Shown piece after piece: positions 1 to 7,441 of a DNA stretch of 64,000 nt. The stretch is from an uncultured Alphaproteobacteria bacterium. Lineage in GTDB: Bacteria; Pseudomonadota; Alphaproteobacteria; RF32; CAG-239. Under the pieces are notes generated by a model that was given only the letters and a program-made list of their open reading frames with translations, was not told where the DNA came from and made no database searches. Location of the stretch: assembly GCA_944391495.1 (NCBI GenBank), contig CALXTU010000002.1:275736-339735 (forward strand). The letters are read 5' to 3'. The translations under genes were made by a program, and so were the position numbers. Positions within the stretch are counted from its first letter, which is position 1. Every line of letters starts with the position of its first letter.

Positions 1-495
1 ATTGATAAATATATTGAAGATGCCGGTGTTTCCGGAACTGTTAAGGCAAAAAACAGAAATCTTTGGAAAATTGTTCAGAAAGGCAAACACGGAGATTGGT
101 TGATAACATCAGAATTGTCCAGGCTTGGACGTTCAACCGTGGATGTGTTGGAAACTTGCGGTATTTTAGCGCAAAAGGGAATAAATGTCTGTTTTGTAAA
201 ACAAAACATCGGTTTAGACCAATCTCCGATGGGTAAAATGATGTTAGCCATAATGTCAGCCTTTGCGGAAATGGAAAGGGATTTAATTTCAATGCGAACT
301 AAAGAGGCTTTGGCGAGAATTAGAGCTAATGGAAAAACTCTTGGCAGGAAGTTAGGAAGTAAGAATAAACACTACAAATTAGAAGGGAAAGAGCATACTC
401 TAAAAAAACTGTTACAAAACAACATATCTAAACGAGAAATATGCCGAAAACTGAGCATTTCATACCCAACACTTCGAAAATATAGCAAAATATAA
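1..495 (+). CDS. Serine recombinase / DNA invertase (5' end outside window)
   Basis: The reading frame is open at base 1 and ends at 495, so about 164 C-terminal residues are visible and the N-terminal catalytic serine lies upstream of the window. What remains matches a resolvase/invertase catalytic domain: the SELSRLGRS block with its conserved arginines, then FAEMERDLISMRTKEA, the usual start of the long E helix. A C-terminal helix-turn-helix follows (ISKREICRKLSISYPTLRK). It resembles Mpi/Pin-type small serine recombinases that invert or resolve DNA at short crossover sites. Base composition is AT-rich, as in the following 5 kb. It is likely a mobile or phase-variation recombinase of the genomic island. 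Its target site was not identified. Confidence 0.85.
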   Translation: MDKYIEDAGVSGTVKAKNRNLWKIVQKGKHGDWLITSELSRLGRSTVDVLETCGILAQKGINVCFVKQNIGLDQSPMGKMMLAIMSAFAEMERDLISMRTKEALARIRANGKTLGRKLGSKNKHYKLEGKEHTLKKLLQNNISKREICRKLSISYPTLRKYSKI

Positions 496-568
496 GAAAA
501 AGCTAACGAACCATATTATTTTAATATCTCCTTCTAGACATATTATCAAGTATAAAATCAATATTTTA

Positions 569-600
569 AGGGCTTTGAACCAAATCAGGATCAAAGCCCT
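569..600 (+). terminator. Inverted repeat, probable terminator after the recombinase
   Basis: A perfect 10-bp inverted repeat, AGGGCTTTGA (569-578) and TCAAAGCCCT (591-600), sits 74 bp after the recombinase stop. The flanking T-tracts are weak on both strands, so it could act as a modest bidirectional terminator. Confidence 0.5.
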
Positions 601-646
601 ATGTTATTTGCTGCTGTTGTTTCTAACCTTCGTTTCTTTTTTTAAT

Positions 647-670
647 GATAGTGCTCGAGGATAAACTATC
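647..670. promoter_or_regulatory. Small inverted repeat upstream of the R-M gene (possible operator)
   Basis: GATAGT (647-652) and ACTATC (665-670) form an inverted repeat ending 18 bp before the ATG of the restriction-modification gene. The location fits an operator or a leader hairpin. With 6-bp arms, chance is a real alternative. Confidence 0.25.
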
Positions 671-688
671 GTTGTAGATGAGGTGTTT

Positions 689-3121
689 ATGAAATCAGAG
701 GAAGTAAATTATAAAAAAAATTTTTGTGAAAAATATTTTGACAGTGGTTGTTGGGACTTTGATGTCCTTAACAAGGTAGATGTTTTACTTAAAGATAAAA
801 AAGGAAATTATCTTTTATATATAGAAACAAAATTTATTATAAAAAATGAGGCTGAATATAGAAGCGCATTGGCTCAAGTAATTATTACAAATAAAAAGCA
901 AAATCGCATTATGAATAAAGTGGCCCTTGTTTATCAGGATAATAAAAAAAATGATATTTTAGAGATTATAGATTGTTCTGATAATAGCATTATGTATAAC
1001 AATGATATAAATTGGAAATCAGAAATTCCAAGTCATCCGACAAAAGATGCAATTGACAGAATCAATGACCGTATTAAAGATAAAATAACACGTTATGTTA
1101 ATGAAGAAATAAATGAAATATATTCTCGAATTAAAAAAGGTCAAGATACTAGATTTGATATAACTGAAAATAATGTCCAAGGTGTTTACAATCATTGGAA
1201 AAATGATGTGTCTTTTCGTGAAAATATAGTTGATGAACAAGATTTAATAAATCTTTTTCTGGTGGATATATTGAATGGGACAACTTATAAAAAGTCATTT
1301 TATGAAGATATTGAGGAAAATACGCTATTTGGCAAAGAAAAAATAGGAACAAGAGAGATAGATACAGAAAATGATTTAATTAGAGAGGGAACTAATTTAA
1401 GTAAGTATTCTATAGTGTACAATGCTAATAGGCAAGTGGATGGTATAAAATATGAAGGAAAATATAATTCAATATATTACACTATTAAAAATGCCGAAAA
1501 GTATCATGAATTCTGGAAAAAGTATAAAAGACCACCAGAGAAACATGAATTTCTTAGAATTATAGAAAGAAGTGCAAGGTTATATTCCGATAAATATAGG
1601 AAAGACACCGGAGGAGAATATACTCCTAGTTGTTTTGTGGTAAAACAAAATGAAATATTGTCACACTATTATGATATGAACGATTTTATAGTATTTGATC
1701 CTTGCGCTGGTGTAGGAAATTTAGAAAATCAGTTCGGAAAAGATTATAAAGAATATTGTTATCTTTCTACACTTGAGCAAACAGATGTAGATATATGCAA
1801 AATTAAGGGATTTGAAAATTCAGTACAATTTGATTATTTACAAGATAAAAATCATCCTCAATTCAAATACAAGGGAATGCAACTTAGTGTAACTGAGATT
1901 TGTCAAAGAGAAAATCGGAAGTTGATGGTTATAATGAATCCACCATACCAAAATGTTGCGGGTAAAAAATATAATTTGGCTATAGAATTTTTTAATAAGG
2001 TATTAACTTTAAAGCCCGAGGTGATTGTTTTTTATTACACTATGGAAAGCTTTTTCAGAGATGAAAGAATGCACTATTTGAATAGCAATTATAAAATTAT
2101 CTCTCATATATTTAGCAATGCAAAAACAACTTTTTTATTATCAGAATGGCCGATTAGCCAGATTATTTTTGATAAAAATCAAGGTGCTGAAATTGATAAC
2201 AAAAAAGTTGTTGCCGACAGATATGAATTGGATGAAAAAGATGACATATTAGTTTATAAAAAAACTTATGTTTATGATATTGCTAGACCATATTTGATAA
2301 AATCTATAGAAAAAGAAATTAAAGATCATATGTTTGGAAGTATTTTAGGTCAATGGAGTTATTTAACTCATGTTTTGGTTATAGGAAATGGAGGAAAGGA
2401 AAAAGATAACAAGATTACAGTAGAAAATTTAGAATATGTTTTGTTATCTAAAGGAATAAATTTTAATACTCATGCAAAGTATTTTGAGAGAAACTACCAT
2501 TGTTATAAAGGAAATATTAGAGATATTCCTTCAGAATTATTTAATGATGCTATCATGTTTTCTTTATTTTACAAGAATAATCAATTTACAAATAAGGGAC
2601 AAAAAAATTATATTATGCCTTTTAATGCTGAAGAGTTAGATTGCAATAAGAATGATTTAAATGTGTTGTTTACGAATAGTGATAGTGTGGATTTGTTTTC
2701 ATCACAAAGAGAATATAAACCATTTGATTTTAGAGAGTGGTTAAAAAAATTTGAATTTTCTTTTGAAGCGCAAAATTTATATGATTCAGCTTTAGAAATA
2801 TTCAAATTTTATCATCGCAATAAAGATTATTCTAATAAAGATTGGAATGACAGTTTTTATGATATTACAAATGCTATTATGGGAAAAGATATTTCCCAAT
2901 TTGGTGAATTAAAAATAGAAAATGATACAAGAATAACAAAAACTAAAACCACAAAAGGAACAAAGGGGTTTGGAAGAAATACAGTTAAATATGTCATAAA
3001 TTCAGAATATTTACCAATCTTTGAGCATTTTTTTGATGCAAGAGATAGCCTAGCTAAAAAAATTAACAAACAGTTAGTTGATTGCGGATTATTACTCTGG
3101 GAAAGAGAAAATATATATTAG
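689..3121 (+). CDS. Type IIG-like restriction endonuclease/N6-adenine DNA methyltransferase
   Basis: This 810-residue protein combines a putative nuclease domain with an adenine methyltransferase. Near the N-terminus D31 is followed by E46-T-K48, a D...ExK pattern typical of PD-(D/E)xK nucleases. In the middle are SAM-binding motif I (DPCAGVGN, about residue 337) and catalytic motif IV (NPPY, about residue 417), diagnostic of N6-adenine methylation. The remaining roughly 390 C-terminal residues probably contain the target-recognition region. This one-protein layout fits a type IIG restriction enzyme that cuts unmodified invading DNA. ATG 689 is preferred over GTG 683 because a GAGG-type ribosome-binding site lies just upstream. 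The gene is very AT-rich, indicating horizontal acquisition. No separate methylase or specificity gene lies beside it. The recognition sequence cannot be read from the protein. Confidence 0.8.
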   Translation: MKSEEVNYKKNFCEKYFDSGCWDFDVLNKVDVLLKDKKGNYLLYIETKFIIKNEAEYRSALAQVIITNKKQNRIMNKVALVYQDNKKNDILEIIDCSDNSIMYNNDINWKSEIPSHPTKDAIDRINDRIKDKITRYVNEEINEIYSRIKKGQDTRFDITENNVQGVYNHWKNDVSFRENIVDEQDLINLFLVDILNGTTYKKSFYEDIEENTLFGKEKIGTREIDTENDLIREGTNLSKYSIVYNANRQVDGIKYEGKYNSIYYTIKNAEKYHEFWKKYKRPPEKHEFLRIIERSARLYSDKYRKDTGGEYTPSCFVVKQNEILSHYYDMNDFIVFDPCAGVGNLENQFGKDYKEYCYLSTLEQTDVDICKIKGFENSVQFDYLQDKNHPQFKYKGMQLSVTEICQRENRKLMVIMNPPYQNVAGKKYNLAIEFFNKVLTLKPEVIVFYYTMESFFRDERMHYLNSNYKIISHIFSNAKTTFLLSEWPISQIIFDKNQGAEIDNKKVVADRYELDEKDDILVYKKTYVYDIARPYLIKSIEKEIKDHMFGSILGQWSYLTHVLVIGNGGKEKDNKITVENLEYVLLSKGINFNTHAKYFERNYHCYKGNIRDIPSELFNDAIMFSLFYKNNQFTNKGQKNYIMPFNAEELDCNKNDLNVLFTNSDSVDLFSSQREYKPFDFREWLKKFEFSFEAQNLYDSALEIFKFYHRNKDYSNKDWNDSFYDITNAIMGKDISQFGELKIENDTRITKTKTTKGTKGFGRNTVKYVINSEYLPIFEHFFDARDSLAKKINKQLVDCGLLLWERENIY

Positions 3122-3176
3122 TTATATAAATCAATGTTTGCTACAGACAGTCGTTTTGCTATATGCCAAAATTTAA

Positions 3177-3662
3177 CTATACTTGAGAGCCTAGAGTTGG
3201 GCATTCAAAAGAGTAGAGTATTTCATTTACAAGATTAATGTCATAGATTTGTTTTAGGATTATGAATTCCATGATTGTATCAAGCTTAATACTATGGGAA
3301 ATCGTATATCCGGCAGAATTAAGTAAGGTTTTAGCGTCGTTGATATTAAGTTTTAATCCTATGATTAGGGCAAAAATAGTCGCTTTTCTGGGCTGATAAT
3401 CATTATCGCTTCTTATTTTTGAAAATAAGCGTCTGTCTAAATTGGCATTTTTGTAACAGTCTGTTTCTGATATTCCTTGTTGTTTAATAAATCTAAATAA
3501 CATCTGAGAAAATGTAGGTTCCATTGAGTTTATGAGATCATCTTCTGAAATATCTGGTAGTTCTTCTTGATAAAAGATAACAATATCTTCAGGTTCTGGT
3601 CTATAATATCTATCCAGATATGATCTTAATGACTTTGATAATAGTTGTTTATTTTCCTGCAT
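3177..3662 (-). CDS. HTH-domain protein of the genomic island
   Basis: The 161-residue protein has an acidic N-terminal segment (about residues 15-50). A conserved block follows: FSQMLFRFIKQQGISE, then CYKNANLDRRLFSKIRSD and ATIFALIIGLKLN. This reads as a Cro/C1-like helix-turn-helix, followed by a helical tail. I recall similar small proteins as common in accessory regions, annotated only as HTH or hypothetical proteins. It is convergent with the restriction enzyme gene (55 bp between stop codons). It may regulate the island, but no operator was found and the assignment is inference. Base composition matches the AT-rich island. Confidence 0.55.
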   Translation of the reverse strand: MQENKQLLSKSLRSYLDRYYRPEPEDIVIFYQEELPDISEDDLINSMEPTFSQMLFRFIKQQGISETDCYKNANLDRRLFSKIRSDNDYQPRKATIFALIIGLKLNINDAKTLLNSAGYTISHSIKLDTIMEFIILKQIYDINLVNEILYSFECPTLGSQV

Positions 3663-3720
3663 ATTTTCCTCTTTCTTCGTAGCTTTAGTATTATTTATTT
3701 TTTTTTATATAGTAAACAGA

Positions 3721-3757
3721 AAACGGTTGAGCTATTTATAACCCAACCGTTTTTTAC
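3721..3757 (-). terminator. Rho-independent terminator of the island beta-barrel gene
   Basis: AAACGGTTG (3721-3729) pairs with CAACCGTTT (3744-3752) around a 14-nt loop, nine bases past the stop codon of the minus-strand barrel gene. On the minus strand the stem is followed by a short T-rich stretch. On the plus strand it is followed by further T residues, so it may work both ways. Confidence 0.6.
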
Positions 3758-3765
3758 TTTGCCTG

Positions 3766-4362
3766 TTAGAATGTATATCTTACGCCTGCAGAAAATTCGG
3801 TGATATCATCAACAGCATCAGAATCAATTAAAACATGACGGATCATGCCTCGGATGGCAATATTTTCATTAAAGTTGTATTGAGCTCCGGCACCAAGTCT
3901 ATATCCCAGTTCATCTTCGCTTTCTTTATATCCAAATCCTTTAATTTCAAAGTCATATTGTCCTAAACCAAGAGAACCAATTAAATCCACTTTTTCATTC
4001 AGAGGCAGATATCCTTGAGCGTCAATACCATAAGCTTCAAAGCTCGTTTCAAGACGGTCTGTTGCAATGGGATGTCCGGCTATTGACAGCGCTGACATTT
4101 CTCCTTTTTCTTCATCTGATTTTTGATAAAAAGCTTCAATGCCGAAATTTTTATTAAATTTTGTTCCTAAATTTACTGATAACGAGTTGAAACTATCTTC
4201 AAATAAATTATTAGGCACTTGAACTCCCTCAACAACAATATCATTTGTTGAAGCTTTAGAATAAGAATAATCCAAACCAACATAAGGTTTTAATTCAATA
4301 GCGTTAGCGCTGGTTGAAAATATTGATGCAGCAATACCTGCTAATAATAAACTTTTTTTCAT
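3766..4362 (-). CDS. Outer-membrane beta-barrel protein (OmpA/OMP_b-brl-like)
   Basis: The 198-residue protein starts with a clear Sec signal peptide (MKKSLLLAGIAASIF, cleavage near SANA). Alternating amphipathic strands follow, and it ends in FSAGVRYTF, the C-terminal aromatic signature recognised by the BAM machinery. The pattern matches small 8-stranded porin-like or OmpA-like barrels of proteobacteria, with no peptidoglycan-binding domain. It would sit in the outer membrane. The ligand is unknown, and such barrels can be phage receptors or adhesins. It is AT-rich like its neighbours and is part of the island cargo. It is divergent from the toxin-antitoxin unit across a 309-bp gap that shows only the promoter at 4618-4646. 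Confidence 0.75.
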   Translation of the reverse strand: MKKSLLLAGIAASIFSTSANAIELKPYVGLDYSYSKASTNDIVVEGVQVPNNLFEDSFNSLSVNLGTKFNKNFGIEAFYQKSDEEKGEMSALSIAGHPIATDRLETSFEAYGIDAQGYLPLNEKVDLIGSLGLGQYDFEIKGFGYKESEDELGYRLGAGAQYNFNENIAIRGMIRHVLIDSDAVDDITEFSAGVRYTF

Positions 4363-4617
4363 TTTTGAATCCTTTATAAAAGATGTTACCTTATGAAGCT
4401 ACAATTATTGCGTTTAAAATGGGTCGCTTGAAAGGCGACATTTTTTGTCATGATTTGGTATTATCTTTCTTTTATTGTGATTAAATAAGACTTGATTGTT
4501 TTGATATTATAAGCTAATAAAATTCTACTTTTATAAGATTTATTAACAGTTTTGTGATCCTAACTTCTTGAAAAGACTCTAAAAATAAAAATATTTCATT
4601 ATTTTACAGTGTGTTAG

Positions 4618-4646
4618 TTGATTTTTAATAAAATTTTTGATATAGT
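4618..4646 (+). promoter_or_regulatory. Sigma70-type promoter of the Panacea toxin-antitoxin unit
   Basis: TTGATT (4618-4623) and TATAGT (4641-4646) are separated by 17 bp. The hexamers lie about 26 bp upstream of the antitoxin ATG, in the right orientation. Confidence 0.6.
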
Positions 4647-4671
4647 ATAAATATAAATGAGGGAGGGCGAC

Positions 4672-5115
4672 ATGGCGACAGCGATTGATGTTGCAAAGTA
4701 TATGATTATACGTGCAATGAAAGACGAAGATCCTATTACTAATATGAAAGTTCAAAAACTTTGTTATTATGCTTTGGGTGTTTATTCTAAGTTATCTAAC
4801 GGTAAAAAACTTTTTAATGAAAACGTAGAAGCGTGGCAACATGGTCCAGTTGTTAGAGAGGTTTATAAGGAATATGCTCGTAAATCTAATGGAATAACTA
4901 TTCCGGATGATTATTCTGATTTATCCTTTAATAATTTAGAGCAAAAAGCTGTTGACATAACATATACTTATTTTTCTCAGTATTCGGCATGGAGGCTGAG
5001 GGAGATGACACATGCAGAAACACCATGGAAACGAAATTATGAGGAAAGCAAGAAAAACATAATACCTTTCGAAGATATTAAATCTTTCTTTGATAAATCA
5101 ATAACTATAAATTGA
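4672..5115 (+). CDS. Panacea-domain (SocA/GepA-like, DUF4065) putative antitoxin
   Basis: The 147-residue protein shows the hallmark of the SocA/Panacea family: an N-terminal KVQKLCYYALGVY helix, then EAWQHGPVVREVYKEY, and a C-terminal WRLREMTHAETPW segment. Panacea is an antitoxin domain known to neutralise many unrelated toxins. In Caulobacter, SocA acts as a proteolysis adaptor for the SocB toxin. ATG 4672 is preferred over ATG 4657, because a strong AGGGAGGG ribosome-binding site sits between the two. It is followed after 10 bp by a second small gene, the usual antitoxin-toxin layout. It lies in the AT-rich island, where such modules can stabilise the element or act against phage. The family assignment is confident; the antitoxin role is inferred from family and context. 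Confidence 0.8.
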   Translation: MATAIDVAKYMIIRAMKDEDPITNMKVQKLCYYALGVYSKLSNGKKLFNENVEAWQHGPVVREVYKEYARKSNGITIPDDYSDLSFNNLEQKAVDITYTYFSQYSAWRLREMTHAETPWKRNYEESKKNIIPFEDIKSFFDKSITIN

Positions 5116-5125
5116 TGAGATTACA

Positions 5126-5569
5126 ATGGTCTCCCTTAAATACAATAATGATGCCGTTGATTCACCAGATACTTTTCAGTTTCAAGAAACTTCAGAAAGT
5201 ACAGATGAGGCTCATCCTATATTTAATTTTGAGCCAATATCCTTGCATGCAAATGAAGCAGATATAAACCTAATAAAAACTAAAGAAACATCTCATAATT
5301 TTTTAAAACGTATTGAAAAACTATCTAGTATGACATGGAGTGATATCAAAAAGTCTCCTAGAGATAAGTATGGATTTGAATTATTGCCTTTTTCTTGTAT
5401 TCATGGTTGTTCTTGGATGCTTAGTGATTTAAAGAAAGCGGGTATAAAAAAAGTAATGGTTTTTAGAATCCAAAATAGAGGGGTATCTCGGATGTTAGGA
5501 GCAAGATTTGGGAAAGAATTTAAAGTATATTGTTTTGATAATGATGGTGATTTGTATGACCATGATTGA
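5126..5569 (+). CDS. Putative toxin partner of the Panacea antitoxin
   Basis: The 147-residue protein lies 10 bp after the Panacea gene with a GATGAG ribosome-binding site, so the two are co-transcribed. The first 60 residues look poorly structured. The rest (about 65-147) is a compact alpha/beta domain with the order TWSDIKKSPRDKYGFE, then KKVMVFRIQNRG, MLGARFGKEFKVYCFD and a terminal LYDHD. The basic FRI...R...GAR strands followed by a short-distance D..G.LYDH end are reminiscent of small RelE-like folds, but I do not recognise a named toxin family. Toxin function is inferred from position only. Alternatives are a regulator or a second antitoxin subunit. Confidence 0.55.
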   Translation: MVSLKYNNDAVDSPDTFQFQETSESTDEAHPIFNFEPISLHANEADINLIKTKETSHNFLKRIEKLSSMTWSDIKKSPRDKYGFELLPFSCIHGCSWMLSDLKKAGIKKVMVFRIQNRGVSRMLGARFGKEFKVYCFDNDGDLYDHD

Positions 5570-5715
5570 TTTTTCTTGTGGGGCAATTGTGGGACAATGA
5601 TTTTTAAAAATGGCAAAAATAGAGAAGAAATAAAAATAAATTGATATGATCTAACATTTTGATTTTGTTGTTCTTATTTGTTTTTATTGTTTACCCTTTA
5701 TAAGGATGTTGATTT

Positions 5716-5760
5716 CTCATAACCTGAAGGTCGGAGGTTCAAATCCTCCCCCCGCAACCA
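5716..5760 (+). repeat. 3' half of tRNA-fMet: attachment site at the right end of the island
   Basis: From the anticodon CAT onward the sequence reads as the 3' half of an initiator tRNA: anticodon arm, GGTCGGAGG, TTCAAAT of the T-loop, and an acceptor end CCCCGCAACCA. The 30 bases upstream do not form the matching acceptor or D arm, so this is not a functional tRNA. Duplication of a tRNA 3' end is what site-specific integration leaves behind. The original tRNA terminator follows directly, and AT-rich island DNA ends here. The intact tRNA and the integrase should lie left of the window. Confidence 0.8.
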
Positions 5761-5766
5761 GTTGGT

Positions 5767-5812
5767 AGGCTTGGGTTTGCTTAGATTTTGGCAATTTTCC
5801 AAGCCTTTTTTG
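5767..5812 (+). terminator. Terminator downstream of the tRNA-fMet remnant
   Basis: AGGCTTGG (5767-5774) pairs with CCAAGCCT (5799-5806), followed by a T-run. It is probably the ancestral terminator of the tRNA-fMet gene. From here to the next start codon at 6046 I see no gene, only AT-rich intergenic DNA. Confidence 0.65.
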
Positions 5813-6045
5813 TTTGCCTTTTTATCTCTGCCAAAATTGCTAATTTTCGCCCTTTTTTCCAAGGAATGCTATTTATTCTGTTACTCATTTGTTACTCCGA
5901 CTTAAAAGTATGAAAAAACTTTAATCGTTTTTTCGGCGTATTTTTAGCGTTATATTTTGACTTTGGTTGACATTTTTGATTTTGCCTGCTTAAGTCAGAT
6001 ATAAGCTGTTATGTTTCGGCAATAATTTTTACGAAAGGAACACCC

Positions 6046-6861
6046 GTGAAAAAAATTTATATTCTGTTGCTGTTGTTATTGTTGCAGGCCTGTTCGCCGG
6101 AAACACCGGACGGCGGGATTTTGATTGAAAATACCCGGCACGAACCGATATATCTGCAAATAGAGCAGCCTAAGGAAAACGCTAACGGAAAACTGGCCGT
6201 TATTCAGCACGGTCTGGCCTCCGATATGGAACACCCGGCCGTCCAAACGGCAAAAAAAGCTTTTCTTGACAACGGTTATACGGTTATTTTGTTTGACAGC
6301 CGCTACTCGCTCGGCAAAAGCGGACAAGATGTTGCCAAGGTGCGCCTGTCAACCTTTGCGGAAGATTTACAGACTGTCATTAACTGGGCAAAGATGCAAA
6401 AATTTTATGCCGAACCTCTGGCGCTGGCCGGACATTCGCTCGGCGGGGCGTCCGTTCTGCAATATGCCGCCGCACACCCGGAACAAGTCGGCCTTTTAGT
6501 GCCGATAACCCCCGTTGTCAGCGGACAAAAATGGGAAAACTCCTGTATGGTCAATATGAAGGATTTTTGCACCGACTGGAAAAACAACGGCTTTTACAAT
6601 TATGAAACGGTCGTTATTCCGTATCAGGTGGTTGAAGATGCCAAAACATATGACGCGTTACAGCTGGCCGACAGCATTACGGCCGATACTCTGCTGATTA
6701 CCGCCGCTCATGATACGGTTATTACGCCGGAAGACGTTAAAGAATTGTACAATGTCATGCCGGGACAAAAGCGGCTGGCGGTTGTCCCAAATAGCGGGCA
6801 TAATTTTGAAACGCTACAAAACCAAAAGGATTTGTATAATTTTATTGCCGACTTTTTATAA
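6046..6861 (+). CDS. Alpha/beta-hydrolase lipoprotein
   Basis: The 271-residue protein starts at GTG 6046, after an AAGGA ribosome-binding site. It has a lipoprotein signal with a lipobox (LLLLQACS, Cys16), so it should be anchored in a membrane facing the periplasm. The mature part is an alpha/beta hydrolase: oxyanion-region QHGLAS, nucleophile elbow GHSLGG (Ser), a late Asp in ITAAHDTVI, and the catalytic His in NSGHNFE. The substrate is unknown; an esterase or peptidase of the serine aminopeptidase type would fit. It is the first core gene after the island boundary and is GC-richer than the island. It stands alone, with its own terminator. Confidence 0.8.
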   Translation: MKKIYILLLLLLLQACSPETPDGGILIENTRHEPIYLQIEQPKENANGKLAVIQHGLASDMEHPAVQTAKKAFLDNGYTVILFDSRYSLGKSGQDVAKVRLSTFAEDLQTVINWAKMQKFYAEPLALAGHSLGGASVLQYAAAHPEQVGLLVPITPVVSGQKWENSCMVNMKDFCTDWKNNGFYNYETVVIPYQVVEDAKTYDALQLADSITADTLLITAAHDTVITPEDVKELYNVMPGQKRLAVVPNSGHNFETLQNQKDLYNFIADFL

Positions 6862-6863
6862 TT

Positions 6864-6900
6864 AAAAAGGCCTGTTCCCGATTAAGAGAAAGGCCTTTTT
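6864..6900. terminator. Bidirectional terminator between convergent genes
   Basis: AAAAAGGCCT (6864-6873) and AGGCCTTTTT (6891-6900) form a perfect stem with A- and T-runs on either side. It sits between the hydrolase gene and the minus-strand gene that follows. Confidence 0.8.
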
Positions 6901-6928
6901 AAGTTTGTTCCGATACTTTTGCTGTCAT

Positions 6929-7270
6929 TTACTTATCCAGTTTTGCCTGAGATTTTGGTTTTATTCCCAAATCCTCGGCCAGTTGTGCATATTCTGCGTA
7001 TGTCAGCTCTTGTACACGGTAAAGTTCCGCAGCCATTTTAACGGCCTGTCTGCGCATTCGCAAAGATGAATTGCGGGTAACCAGATTAGCGTCATCACCG
7101 GCGCTAAAATCTTTTAAGATTTTTACGCCGTCTTGTCCGGGTTTGTCAGAAGTAACCGAAACAGCAGCAACTTTTACTTTTTGATCATCAGGATTTACCG
7201 TTTGAGAGGCATTTGCCCTGACTCCAAATGCCAGTACCGTACATAACAGTACAAAAACAATCTTTTTCAT
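6929..7270 (-). CDS. Small exported protein of unknown function
   Basis: The 113-residue protein starts at ATG 7270, giving a clean signal peptide (MKKIVFVLLCTVLAFGVRA, cleavage near ANA). A longer frame exists upstream but begins with an unlikely leader. The mature part of about 90 residues is polar. It has a helical C-terminal half (RMRRQAVKMAAELYRVQELTYAEYAQLAEDLGI) that may bind a partner. I recognise no family. It is divergent from the SDR operon, sharing the 171-bp intergenic region with the direct repeats at 7355-7387. Confidence 0.6.
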   Translation of the reverse strand: MKKIVFVLLCTVLAFGVRANASQTVNPDDQKVKVAAVSVTSDKPGQDGVKILKDFSAGDDANLVTRNSSLRMRRQAVKMAAELYRVQELTYAEYAQLAEDLGIKPKSQAKLDK

Positions 7271-7354
7271 CTTATAAAAAATTAAAAATAAATAACCGTT
7301 TTGTAAAATATCGCGCTTGATAAATTTTGTCAATATTTTTCCAAAATTGCTGTT

Positions 7355-7387
7355 TTGCCGGAACAATATTCTGCTTGCCAGAACAAT
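7355..7387. promoter_or_regulatory. Paired 13-bp direct repeats between divergent genes (possible operator)
   Basis: TTGCCGGAACAAT (7355-7367) and TTGCCAGAACAAT (7375-7387) differ at one base. They are spaced 20 bp start to start, about two helical turns, so a dimeric regulator could bind both on one face. They lie 55 bp upstream of the SDR start codon. Confidence 0.4.
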
Positions 7388-7441
7388 GCGTTTTGTTCTA
7401 AAATCAAATCCGCCGGAATAATGACGACGAAAGGACAGGCT

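Noticed and set aside
647..670. Invertible-promoter repeat for the serine recombinase
   Set aside because: The arms are only 6 bp and 12 bp apart, too short and close for an invertible segment. It is listed only as a possible operator.
5680..5760. Functional tRNA-fMet
   Set aside because: Only the 3' half matches. The upstream bases cannot form the acceptor, D or 5' anticodon strand.
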